Translations under genes and position numbers: made by a program | The notes under the pieces: generated by a model | What the model saw: only the letters and a program-made list of their open reading frames with translations | What the model was told of the DNA's origin: nothing | Database searches by the model: none | Shown here: positions 14,599 to 25,859 of the stretch, piece by piece | Layout of the letters: each line of letters begins with the position of its first letter | How positions within the stretch are numbered: the first letter of the stretch is position 1 | NCBI RefSeq assembly: GCF_000002995.4 | Contig: NW_025062476.1 | Coordinates: 10,104,501 to 10,168,500 of the forward strand | Source: Brugia malayi | Lineage: Eukaryota > Nematoda > Chromadorea > Rhabditida > Onchocercidae | Length of the DNA: 64,000 bases | Direction: 5' to 3'

Positions 14599-15214
14599 GA
14601 AATGAATAATTGGGATCTTTTGCTAGTAAGGTTTTATTGCTGGAATATTTTTTGGGCTTGGAAAATTCCCGAATGTCAGTTAGTTTTCAATCTACTAAAG
14701 ATATTATTTTAAAAACTTCTATTAAATAAAGTTCAGTTGGTCATTATTAGTCAACGGATTTTTTTGGAGTTGCTGACTACATTTTTTTTTTTTGGAGTGA
14801 CTTGGAGTGTGCTTCTGATTTTCACATGGCTCTGATTTTATATGCCCTTTGGTTCAAATGACGCGAAGGAGCATTTAATTATAAAATGTAATTTGATGGC
14901 TTTTTAAATAATAGTTTTACGATATGCTGGTTTATGAGGCTGGGAGATATGACAATATTGGTGTTGAGAGAATCGTTCGGGCGTTATATATCGACCTGCT
15001 TTTGATTTTGCTAAGAACTGTAGGAAAACTATCACGTACATAAGAAAAAAAAATCAGGAGTCGAGAATCATAGCTTGTCCTACCATATAAGACGGGATTG
15101 CTTCTGTTGTTCCCCATTACACAGAATGAAGAGCGATATGATTTCAGATTTGAATTGTTAATAAATTTCTAATTTCGAAATGTGTTGCATCAGTAATCCG
15201 AGAGTTTGGTTTGG
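14599..15214. other. Intergenic DNA between gene B unit and second direct repeat
   Basis: About 600 bp of AT-rich sequence with T runs (14783-14793). No coding exon, repeat partner or RNA gene is recognised. Confidence 0.6.
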
Positions 15215-15891
15215 AGAGAAGAAGCAAAAAAGTTTGTAAAGACACAATCACCAGGGACAAGTCTAGGAGACACAAAAGCTGTCGAGAAGCGCACCGTAAA
15301 CTAAAGCCATTACAAGGGGGAGGATTCGCAATAATAGAATCTCTTCTTTGGAAGTATGAAAAGTAGTAAAGGAGTAACTGTGCATACTTAATCATTACTA
15401 AGTATTCCACGTAAGAGACGTATCATTACTTATATAATTGCATGAGTGACTTCGTAAACACATCGTTGAATAATATTTTTAACTTGCGCTATAGAATAAA
15501 CTCTCTTTTGAAGAGACTTCTTTTATGCTTAAACCGAAAAAAGTTATTCATCAAAAGATTAGTTACAAGTTGAAATGTGGGAAATGCGAGAATCTTGACG
15601 TGTTCAGCACACATTATTGTCATTATGAGCGCGCTCACAGGTCTCTTCCCTCGCATGTTTGTCACCAGGAAGGCATCAACTGTATCTCTACACCTCCTTT
15701 TTTGAATGGATAGAAATCTCATTGTTTCCCTCACCTATGCATGCATCTCACTTACAAAATCTGATGATTTCAAATTTGCAGCGTACGTGTTACGTGTGAA
15801 ATTGAATAAATTGATTAGTATGGGACGACGAGTTTCAATCCGAGTTGGTTGGTCAACGTTGCAAGGATGACATCAGCGCTCTATGAGGAAG
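15215..15891. repeat. 677 bp direct repeat, copy 2
   Basis: Second copy of 10535-11211. It sits immediately upstream of a GC-richer stretch and of the TIAR-type gene, and is therefore probably the ancestral location. The copies enclose exactly 4003 bp that contain gene B. Confidence 0.95.
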
Positions 15892-16378
15892 GAGGGACAT
15901 TTAGGCATGGGAAGGTGACGAGGGGTCAACGCGTAGGATGCATTCGGAGGGATGTGTTTTTTTTGGAAATAGTTTTGATACTAATCGTTCTAGCAAGGTC
16001 TCTGTTTCCGGGTGCTTTGACCTTAGGGCGATTAATCCGCATGTTTGGTGCATAAATGAGAACGGATTCTTGATGATACGGGCGGGGGAGCCCTTGGTAT
16101 TTTTGTAAAATCCCATAACTTCTTGCCACTTATGTGATACTTCGCAACTCGTAGACATATTTAACTCTGTGATGTCCCATTCTCTTTTCTAAATTATTTT
16201 CGATATTTTCAAGATCGAACGATCTGGAATTGTCACTCAGTTAAAGAATGTAGAGTAAAAAAAAAAATAGTTGGAGTCGTTTAGTCTGTTTGGTACGCAT
16301 TACATTGATTTTCTTGTTTGGCGTTGCGCACATTTTGATTTATATATTTATTTTTAGTTGTTGGTTGTTATATTGCAG
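15892..16378 (+). promoter_or_regulatory. Probable promoter/upstream region of the TIAR-type gene
   Basis: About 270 bp (15892-16160) are clearly richer in G and C than the neighbourhood, next to the first candidate 5' exon. Two short overlapping open frames here are not recognised. No TATA box or defined element can be assigned; the call rests on position and composition. Confidence 0.35.
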
Positions 16379-16414
16379 CACAGTTTGATCCTGTTTACAG
16401 ATACGGTCATGTCT
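16379..16414 (+). other. Alternative 5' exon of the TIAR-type gene
   Basis: A strong acceptor (TATTGCAG) is followed by 36 nt ending ATGTCT directly before the donor GTAAGT. ATG TCT is in phase 0, so splicing to the exon at 17244 would give a protein beginning MSFNSYGYG. The same phase also permits splicing to the exon at 16812. This offers an alternative N-terminus to the 16812 start. Confidence 0.5.
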
Positions 16415-16811
16415 GTAAGTTGCCTTTTTGTTTTGTCTTTTTTTTTTTTTTGCACTAAAAAGAAAGAAGAATATTCACCCATTATATGTATTGAAGTTTG
16501 ATGGAATAAAGAAAAATTAGGTAAGCAATAAAGTTTGGCAGGAATATTAATGTTAGAGGAAGTATTAGAGCTAGTTGAGAAATTGCGGGGAATGGATGAA
16601 TGTCGGTTGGCAAATGCTCAGTAGAAAGGAAGTAGTGTATGTATATTCTTTTAGTTAGCGTGTGCAACAGTGCTCCCCTTTGACCTCCCATTCTATAATG
16701 ATACTATTTGAAAAAAAAAAAACTCGCATATTGGTATCGTAACGGAAGTATTCGAGCGATTAATATTGAGGATAGCATAGTGACTGATAGTAAGTATAAC
16801 ACTTTTGTAAG

Positions 16812-19800
16812 ATGGTGAAGAGAAGCGCGGATGACTGTATACTTATTCAAGCGACGAAAAAAGTGCGGGAGGAGGTATGTGTGCTTGTTAACCTGTTAGA
16901 TGTTATCCTAACTTTTCTTATCCTTTTTTGTTTATTTACAAAGATTTCTTCCAAAAAGTTATAAAGAGAAGTACAAATATAGTACAAATATAAAGAGAAG
17001 CATATCAGATTTTTATTCTGTTTCAGTTTTAATTTTAAGAGAATTTCTCATGTGACTATTGATATTTATACACCCTATATTTCCATGAGTTATTATTATG
17101 CCGTATAAACAGAAATAAACTATGTTAGATGTTCCATAGTCGTTCACACTGTAGATGCATCATACATAATCACACAGGCATTAATTGTTATTAATGCATC
17201 ATACAGAATAGGATCAATTCAAAATTCGTTTTTCATTTTTCAGTTTAATTCGTATGGCTACGGAGCGTATGGTTATGGGCAACAAGTAGCCACACCTTAT
17301 GGGCACGATGAAACGGGCATGATGCAAGGTGTTATGGGTCCTGGAACTGGTGGAGGTGGTAGTTGCGCTAGTTCAGGAGGAGCGTATAATGCTCGGTATC
17401 ATTTCCAGGCAGCGCAGAATGCTGGATTTGATACTGGTAGTGAAGATCATCAACCAAGAACTGTGTATGTTTCCTTCTAACTTCTACTGTAGTTGAAATT
17501 TCTTTCCCTTCGATTTTGCCATGTGAAAACCCATTCATACTGAACTGTACTATCAAGATGCTTTGAGACATATTGCTCTTCTTTAATTTCAGTTATGTTG
17601 GAAATTTGGATCCTAGTATAACTGAGGACTTTATTACTACGTTATTTGGGCAAATTGGTGCTGTAACGAAAACAAAAGTTATCTTTGATGTACGTCTTTC
17701 GTTTTTGCTCAGAATTTTAGAATTGTGATAGTTTAAAATTTCGAGGTATTTGAGAGAAATATGTGCATTCTTTTTGCAACTTGTTATTGTTTACAATATC
17801 ATTCACGTCCGCTTTGGTGGGTAGCGACGCTTCTTTGTTATTTTTATTCAAATTTTTTTCATTTTTTCCTCATTCATTATACACTTTCTGGTACATTCAT
17901 TATTGTAAAGAGTTTTGAATTTTTCACCTTTCAATCGAAAAAGAAAAATCGGACGTGATATGATATGTATGCAGATAATAAGGGAGATATACACATGGCG
18001 TTGTTGGTAAGGACTACCTGATGCTAATTGCTACTACAACTACCACTGTTACTACTTTATTGCACATCTCACAAACAGGATGTGGATATGATATGAATAT
18101 GTGAATATTTGGAGAACAGGGAGAGTGTACTCAAGTTGTCTCATATACACAGACTCTAATTCACAAACATGCCGGGGCATTTCGCGCTCTTTGGCTAAGT
18201 ACCAATTTTTTCAAATTTAATTATTTCATCATTTTCATTATATCTTTGAAGTTTTTTCATTCTTTTTCAATTCATTCATTCATTTTCCTTCTTTTATTAT
18301 TGTCGAATTTTCTTCAATTCTATTTTTAAAACAAAAAAATCTTACTTATTAGAAAGAAAAAAGCCATTGAACCCAAATAGCCTTGAGACTGCATCATCTC
18401 ATATAAAGGTAAGTACCTGATGGTATCGCGCAGCATCCCAATCCCAATTACCTCAAAATACGAAGAGATTATAGTACTTAGTAGTAGTAGTAATAATAGG
18501 TGCGAGTAAGGAAGGGTCTGTTGTCAATTAAAACAAAACAGGTGAGTGTCAGATGTGCAACAACATTTGGCGCTGTTTCATTTTTGGACGCTTCGATTTC
18601 GTATATTTTGAGTCACTCCTAAAATTCTGTTATCTTGAACTTTTTTTATGCTTCAAATTAAAAGACGGAAATGTAACAGCGTCAAAGTAACTTGAAGTGC
18701 CAAATAACCTAAATTACTTTTTTTATATTTGTTTTACAGGGTACTAATGATCCGTATGCTTTCGTGGAATTTGCCGATCATTACACTGCCGCGCAAGCAT
18801 TGCAGGCAATGAACAAAAGAGTACTTTTGGAAAAGGTTTATTTTTAATACAAAACATAACTGAGCATAGAAAATTTTCTTATTATTGCAGTTCTACTTTA
18901 TATTTTGATGTGTTGAAACTTCTGTAATTGTTTATTATTTTTTTTTAGAAAATGAAAAAAAGATGTCAAAAATGCAATAATTTGAAATTGCTGTTGTATG
19001 TTTCAGGAAAAGAGCCTTCATTGCCCAGAATATAATAGCTAGGACACAGAGTTGATCATCACTAATTAGAAATATGTAATTCATTTCAGATCGTAGTAAA
19101 ATATATCAATATTTAGACTGTGTATAACTTAAGAGGAAAAACTTTAGGAAATGAAAGTAAACTGGGCTACAGAGCCAGGATCACAAGCCAAAGTGGATAC
19201 TAGCAAACACTTCCATGTATTTGTTGGCGATTTATCACCAGAAGTTGATAATAAAGCGCTGAAAGATGCATTCGCTCCATTCGGAGAAGTTTCGTGAGTT
19301 TTTTCTTCTCAGCTCAATTTATGAGTGAATAAGCTTCAGACACTTCCTTAACAAGGGAAAGTCAAATTATAGGCTATTGGTATTTAATAATAATCATTGT
19401 AATTAAATTCCGCAATTTTTAAAATCCTTTTTTGCTTATTGTAGGGATGCTAAAGTAATTAGGGATGCAACAACTTTGAAGTCAAAAGGCTATGGATTTG
19501 TTTCCTATCCAAAGAGAGAGGTAAATTTTTTAATCTTCAATCTTTTTAATTTTTTCTTATGGCTGTATTTTTTAGTTTCTGAACATTGCTATACGTTTCT
19601 TTACCGATTGTCAAATTTGATGAGGTAGCGAAACAAAAATATATCTTTAATAATGCGTAAATCCCAAATTTAGGAGGCGGAGCGAGCAATAGAACAAATG
19701 AATGGTCAATGGTTAGGACGGCGAACAATTCGCACAAACTGGGCAACACGTAAACCAACTGGTACTGGTGCCGGTGATGGACAGTATGGACGTTCTGAGT

Positions 19801-21351
19801 TGAATTACGATGATGTCTACAATCAGACAGGTCCCGACAACACATCTGTCTATGTCGGAAATGTTAACTCGAGCGCTAATGGTAGGTCATTCAAGTTATT
19901 ACTGAAGTATTTGGAAATAAGTTTGCCGGATGTAAAAGCACTTCTTAAGAGCTTACCTGTGTTGCTACTGTAATGAACCGTCTTGGTGCATTTATGAAGC
20001 ATTATCGCATGGTTTAGTGTCAGAAAAGTGCTATAACATATTTGTAGCGCAATCATTTCTCGAGCTCTGAGTCGTTTGAAGTGTATTTGTGCTCCTACAG
20101 TTGTAATAACAATTTGAAATTAGGTAAAGGATAACAATAATTGTTGTGTGGAACAACTTCATTACTTAATTCTTTAGGAAGTTTAGGAAGATATAGAAAT
20201 TTTCAAGATGTGCGTTATTATGGCGTATTCTTTTATAAAGAAGTTTAAGCAATGTTTTTTATTCTTTTTATAAGTTTTTTAGATGAAGACTTGAGAGCAG
20301 CATTTGACAAATTTGGTCGCATCCTAGAAGTTCGAATCTTCAAATCACAGGGATATGCATTTGTGCGTTTCGACAAAAAAGATTCTGCTTGTAACGCTAT
20401 TTGCAAAATGAATGGACAAGAACTGTGCGGTCAAAATATTAAATGTTCTTGGGGAAGAACACCTGAGGTAAGTCAAATTTCGTAAATTGTGGAACTTTCT
20501 CTGTCTTTATAAGTCGCTTTTTGTTGGCAAATGCTAATAAATGTAGTTTATATTGTAGTGATACTTCAGAGTACTAGTATTGGTGTTTTGCACCACCAAA
20601 GGTAGTTGAAAGAAGTTGAGGAGTTACAATTAAGGTATATGTGGTTTAGGGTTTCTTTAATTGAAATCTTTTTTTCTTCAAAAAGGAAAACACCGTACTT
20701 TTTTCTAAAATATCTAAGTTACGCTTTCAGTCAAGTTATGCTTTCTTTCAGTCGTTCTAAAAATTTTTCCTCAGGGTCACAGTCAACAAGCTAGTGCATA
20801 TAATCAAGCCCAAGCGTATGCAAATTATGGTGGTTATGGGGCCTATGGCTATGGGAATGGTGCATCAGGAGGTCCGGGTGGTAGTGCTGCAGCACAACAA
20901 CAGTACTGGAATTATTATCAGCAGTATTACAGCAATCCCCAGCTTGTCCAGCAGCAGTGGCAGAGGTTTGATTTTCGACTTGCATTTATTATTGTAAGTT
21001 GTTGAATTTTCAACATGATTATAAGAAAAGAATTAAATATATTTTTATGAAAAGCGATACACAAATGTATTTGAGCATCTTCCACTTCTTTTTTTGGATT
21101 TAAATAAGGAGGCTGACTATCCTATAGTCTCTAGTATTTCAAAAACTATGGAGAAATCATGTCTTAAGAAGTGAAGTCTTTTAATAATAGAATCTTATTT
21201 GTCTTGTTTTGGGCTATATATTTCTTTGATTGCATAATTTCTGTTTCAGTTTCTTGGTTGAGTCTTTTAAAAGTGTTTCTTATTATCCTTCATTATTTTT
21301 CTGTGTTTCAGTTATTGGCAACAACAGCAGCCACAAGGTGGAAATCAGTAA
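16812..21351 (+). CDS. tiar-1: TIA-1/TIAR-type RNA-binding protein, three RRMs and Q/G/Y-rich tail
   Basis: Ten exons: 16812-16874, 17244-17464, 17593-17689, 18740-18835, 19148-19293, 19445-19520, 19674-19881, 20283-20467, 20775-20965 and 21312-21351, all in phase, giving 440 aa. RRM1 starts at VYVGNL (95-100) with RNP1 DPYAFVEF (131-138). RRM2 has FHVFVGDL (181-188) and KGYGFVSY (222-229). RRM3 has SVYVGNV (291-297) and QGYAFVRF (325-332). Residues 365-440 are rich in Q, G, Y, N and A, the prion-like tail that drives stress-granule assembly in this family. The N-terminal 94 residues are a G/Y/Q-rich extension, longer than in vertebrate TIA-1. The family binds U-rich RNA in nucleus and cytoplasm, controlling splicing and translation. 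The intron inside RRM1 follows VIFD, the position used in vertebrate TIAR. The symbol assumes orthology to C. elegans tiar-1; a paralogue (tiar-2) is possible. Confidence 0.92.
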
Positions 21352-23845
21352 ACGGAATAAAGCGACAATGTTAGGAGAGCAGTTCTCTTATTTGAATTTC
21401 CACGAAAGAATCGTTTCAAATAATTTTGAACAATTAACATTTTTCTCAAACACTTTCGTTGCATCACTCTTTTATACCTAATTTAAATCATATTTCATTT
21501 ATTAATTGTTATTCAAACAGTGCATCTCATTGACTTTCCATTGATTTTTTTCCTTCGGTACGAATAGTACATGTTTCACCTGTTAAACACATTTATCATA
21601 ATATCCTATGCTTCTATTTATTTCTTTCCTTTTTTCTTTTTGAATAATTTACTTTTTTTGTTTATTTTTGTCGTCGACGTTAAGCAGATTATTTGGGTTT
21701 GTCGTTGTATTTTTCTTTTCCAAACTTCATTTTTTATCATCACAAATATTTTTTCGTTTTGTAATGCTTCTTTCTTTGAGCGGTTAAATGAATTTTCTGA
21801 TTTAAGTCGTACATATTTCATTTATTTGTTGTCCTGTTCTAATTCTACTGATAGTAAGACTTTTTTTTTCCACCTAGTTAACCCATAAGGGTTTTGTAGG
21901 AGAGGGAACGCTATCTTATTATTAATTTCTCTGGAAAAAATTAAAATGTGAAGTGAACATTAAGCAATTGTGATCTGACATAAGTATCTTTTTTGGCGCC
22001 ACCTTTTTCTTTTTCCTTTTATATTAGCAGTTGTTAGTTTCATTTTTTTTCCTCCCATTTGTGGGCATTCAGGCATGATTTTCGTATTTTTGTAGGATTA
22101 TACGTACTTGTATTACCATTGTTTTGTTAGTATAATGCCACCTTCGTTCAGTAAGTTCTGTTTCTCCTAATGAAAGTAATGTAAAGACGATATAACTTGC
22201 AAATTTTATTATCACGAAAGTCCAAAAGCCTCGTGCAACATATATGCAATTGTGGTTTTGAATGAGGGTTTTTTTCATATTCATTTTTTAATATGCTTTG
22301 GGACCTAGATTCGAATTTTTAATTTGAATTTAATTTTGGTCCTGAAGATTTTCTAATCCTCGCCATTACCTATTTGGATTTTATACAATAAAAAATACGG
22401 CATTTAGTTATTAGGTACCTGAAAATATTTTGGGACGGCGTATAGTTAATGTTGTTAATTAATAAGTGGAATATAAATGAGATTGAAAATGAAAGCGATC
22501 TCTCCGCTCGAATAGGAATTGTTTTTAAAAAAGCAAAAATTGATTTGGCCATTGCAAAGTTTTTCTGTTAATTAGAAATGGAAGTTGGACAGAACGATAA
22601 ATGTGAGGGGCATGTAGGACCAGGCTGGACTGGACACTTACGAAGAAGCAAATCGTAGGACCAGGCTGGACACTTATGAAAGAAGCAAATCGTGGGACTT
22701 GAAAGACTGGAATTTATTGTTGTCTGGTACTGTTATTACTTTTAGGTCTCGGTGTTTTAAAAAGTATAGGGTTTCCAAGTCTAGGTTCATTTCATTTAGG
22801 CTACATAGTTTTAAAGATTGAGGTAGATTATATGTGTGCTGGGATTTACGTGACTTCTATTTATAACAAATCTCAAAAGTGTTGAATAAAAGTAATTTAA
22901 CAAGGTGATCGTTTACCTCTATCGTACTACTAGTATAGCTGTACCATTATTCTCTGTCCAAGTTCAGGTCATCTGGACTCGTCGTTAATTGGTGTTTCCG
23001 AAGTAGTGTCGTTCTGCACTATCGTCGATGGTGCAACTATTGCGTATCCTCATTCATCCTTCGCATCCTGAATGACATCAATACTAAATTCTGTAACTGT
23101 TCTCACTTATTTGAAGTCTTCTGTAATGATGACATTTACTGATGCCAACAATGTTCGTAATGGTATACGACAGTGTCATTGAGTTCAGATCAAGAAATAC
23201 TAGCATATTACCAACGGATCTAAGCATCACTGTTTTTATTTTATTCTTCTCCAAATATGAAGGAAGCTATTAATAAATGAATGCTTTTGCAGCAGTATGG
23301 TGCAACAAGTATTAACGATCAGTTTTTGAAGTAAGAACAAAAGTAAGAACTATGAGACATTTTTCTTTCATATTTGCTTAACAAAGGAGACGAATGTTAT
23401 TGTCATCATGGGCAAATAAGATAAGTATTCTGGGACAGGAAAAATCGAAGGCTTTCGAGTGATTTCAATTTCGCACTTTTATCACATTCTTATCAGATAC
23501 AAAATGTTATAGTGATTAAGAAAATCTTTATGATTATGTTTCTTACTAAAAGTAGTAATTTAAATGACAGCAGTGACTTTACAATTCTAACAAGATGATT
23601 CTCTTCCAGGAGTTTTGGAAAATGCGGAACATTTGCACTCGGAAATTTACTCATTGATCAGTGTTGTAAAAGAAAACTCTTATACTTTATCACATTCATT
23701 ATATACTTTATTCCAATTAACTGCACACATAAACATACGATTAACTAATATCTGCATTCCTTTTTAGTTTATAATTTACTATATTATTTCTAATTTTTCA
23801 GATTCTTTTGCTTCTCATTTTGCTTTTCATTATCAATCTAAGTTT
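21352..23845. other. 3' flank of TIAR-type gene and convergent intergenic region
   Basis: T-rich sequence (21570-21900) that could be 3'UTR, then AT-rich DNA. Open frames here are low-complexity F/L/S-rich and not believable as genes. It contains the short tandem duplication at 22614-22693. The TIAR-type gene and the minus-strand gene at 23846 converge on this region. Confidence 0.6.
22614..22693. repeat. Two-copy tandem repeat, about 40 bp unit
   Basis: The phrase GTAGGACCAGGCTGGAC, then ACTTA(C/T)GAA and GAAGCAAATCGT, occurs twice back to back. The first copy has an internal GGACT duplication and the second an extra A. GC is higher than in the surroundings. No function is assigned. Confidence 0.85.
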
Positions 23846-25841
23846 TCAATTTCTTGCTTTCACAGCTCGATGTGATGAGCTTTTCACTCTTCTTATTTTT
23901 TTCGACGCATGTGATTTATCCTCTGGATCAGTCTCTTCATCTTTCAAGCTCTTAATTGGTTCAAGTGTATCATCTTCATCGGATCGTGACTGCAAAAATC
24001 AGTGTTGATAGTATTCGATTTGAAATAAATTTTTTTACTGGAAAAGAATTCAACTGAGTTTGCAATTTAATTTAAAATTCAACCATTCTAGTTCAATTCA
24101 CGAACTTTCCCTCAAAATGAGCCTTTCCAGAAACTGCTAACTGCTCTAATAATGCTAATATCGTTTTTTCTGAATTTCAGAAATGCTTCGTCAGTGGATT
24201 TTCTGCTCGAACAATTGGTGACTGTCTCATTCTAAATTGTCACACAGTGACAATGTGATTGAAGTAATCAGCTGTTAAGTATTCTTGCTAACTCGAGATA
24301 TCATAACATTGTATAAATATGTTTTAAGATGACAACCTACCTGGTAGAATCCTTCTCTGATTTTCTCCTCTTTATCTTTTTCAAGCTCCTCTTCCCGTTT
24401 TTTTTTTATTGATGGTGTGGGTTCCATAACAGGAGGATAAAATGCTTCTTTATCATCTGGATCGGCAAGTTGTGCGGAACCATCAACATGAGAGCCAATG
24501 CCATGTAACTAGGTAATTAAAACTTTTGTAAAGTTTGAAAAACGTAAGAAGTATTGTTTTATTTAACCCTTAAATACAAGAAAATTAGCTCGAAAATGCC
24601 GGGAAGTATAGTTACAGCTTCAAAAACCACTCAAATAATTGCAATTAAACTAAAAAAAATAGAATACTATTTAATCCAAACATCCAACCTGAATTAAGGG
24701 TGCATTATTATGTGCTTTCTTTCTTTTCATATCGTCATGCATTTTCTTTAAATTCTATAAATTAATATAGTGCAAATGATCACAATGATTAATTAAGAAA
24801 TTAATTAGGTGAAGTCAAACTATGTCAAAAGTAAAACAGAGCAACTTCAAGATATGACTGAAATGAAATTCCATGAATGTTCTCCAAATTATGGTTGTTG
24901 TTAATCCCTTCTAATAACGATGAGAGAAGTTAGATTTCTCTTGGAAGAAATCAGAAACGTTTAAATATATGAAAATTCGATTTGAAACTTTTTCTTGTCT
25001 TTTCAATTTTGTTATTATCATTTTTTCTTTTGTACGAAAGAATTAGATGAAAATAGGTTGAAGAAAATAAGCAAAACAACATCTGAGTACATATGAATTA
25101 CCTAGTAAAGAACATGAAAGGAGGTATAGTGAACACTTCTGATTGTAAAAGCACAAAAGAGACACTGATAGAGAGACAAATCTTATGGTCACGGAACAGA
25201 GAGAATGTTTTAAATATGAGAAGTTGAAGTGTTCTAAGAAATAGCACAGGAAATAGCATACCTCATTTGAAGCTAATAAATTCTCTTTCCCTTTTAGTTC
25301 ATTTTTGGGCGTATCTTTTTTAACCTAAAGGAAATGACCAATTAATAATTAAACAAGAATTGATGTGACAGCAATTAAATGCATATGGTTATGTGCCACG
25401 CATTAATTAGCAGAAATAAAGAGAGTCATAACAATGCAATAAAAGTCATACAATAAAATCTTTAAGTTAATTAATGTCATCTCATTTTAGGGACAAATGC
25501 GAAACAAAATGTGAGAGAGGAATGACAAATTTGGATTATTTTGCTAAAAAAAGGTGTGTGTCCATTATCTGCAAAAAATACAAAATCAAAAATGAGGGAT
25601 GCAAATGTTAAACATTCAAAATTATCACATCAAATACTTTCTTAGGTGACAAATTACTTTTAGAAGCTAGAAAAAAGGATACAAAAAGCAATAAATATGA
25701 AAAACAAACTTCTTCCTTTGTTTCACTAGATATAAGTGTTTTTTGTGCAAAATTGAAATCTTTCTGTTTTTTCGAACTTTTCTTCTTCCCCGAGCATAGA
25801 ACTATTGACATAATCATTATCATGGCTATAGCAGCTGTCAT
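23846..25841 (-). CDS. Small lysine/glutamate-rich protein with N-terminal hydrophobic segment, unrecognised
   Basis: Five exons on the minus strand, all phase 0: 25841-25710, 25324-25262, 24754-24689, 24508-24341 and 23989-23846, giving 190 aa. Residues 1-16 (MTAAIAMIMIMSIVLC) look like a signal peptide or N-terminal anchor. The rest is hydrophilic and mostly K/E/D-rich: GKKKSSKKQKD at 18-28, a more ordinary central part containing LHGIGSHVDGSAQLADPDDK around 88-107 and YPPVMEP, a charged helix (KKKREEELEKDKEEK), and a basic C-terminus ending AVKARN. A strong acceptor (ATTTTGCAG) lies 8 nt before the ATG, typical of an SL trans-splice site with a short 5'UTR. No domain is recognised. It could be a secreted or ER protein, or, if the leader is not functional, a nuclear or cytosolic disordered protein. 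Confidence 0.72.
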
Positions 25842-25859
25842 TCGTGTCAACTGCAAAAT

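Noticed and set aside
15144..15410. 88-codon minus frame shared in part with 10431-10730
   Set aside because: Its shared portion is the direct repeat and its divergent C-terminal portion is unique DNA, so the two copies would encode different ends. Not a conserved gene.
21571..21888. 105-codon phenylalanine-rich frame
   Set aside because: Produced by a T-rich tract in the TIAR-type 3' flank; composition is that of TTT/TTC runs.
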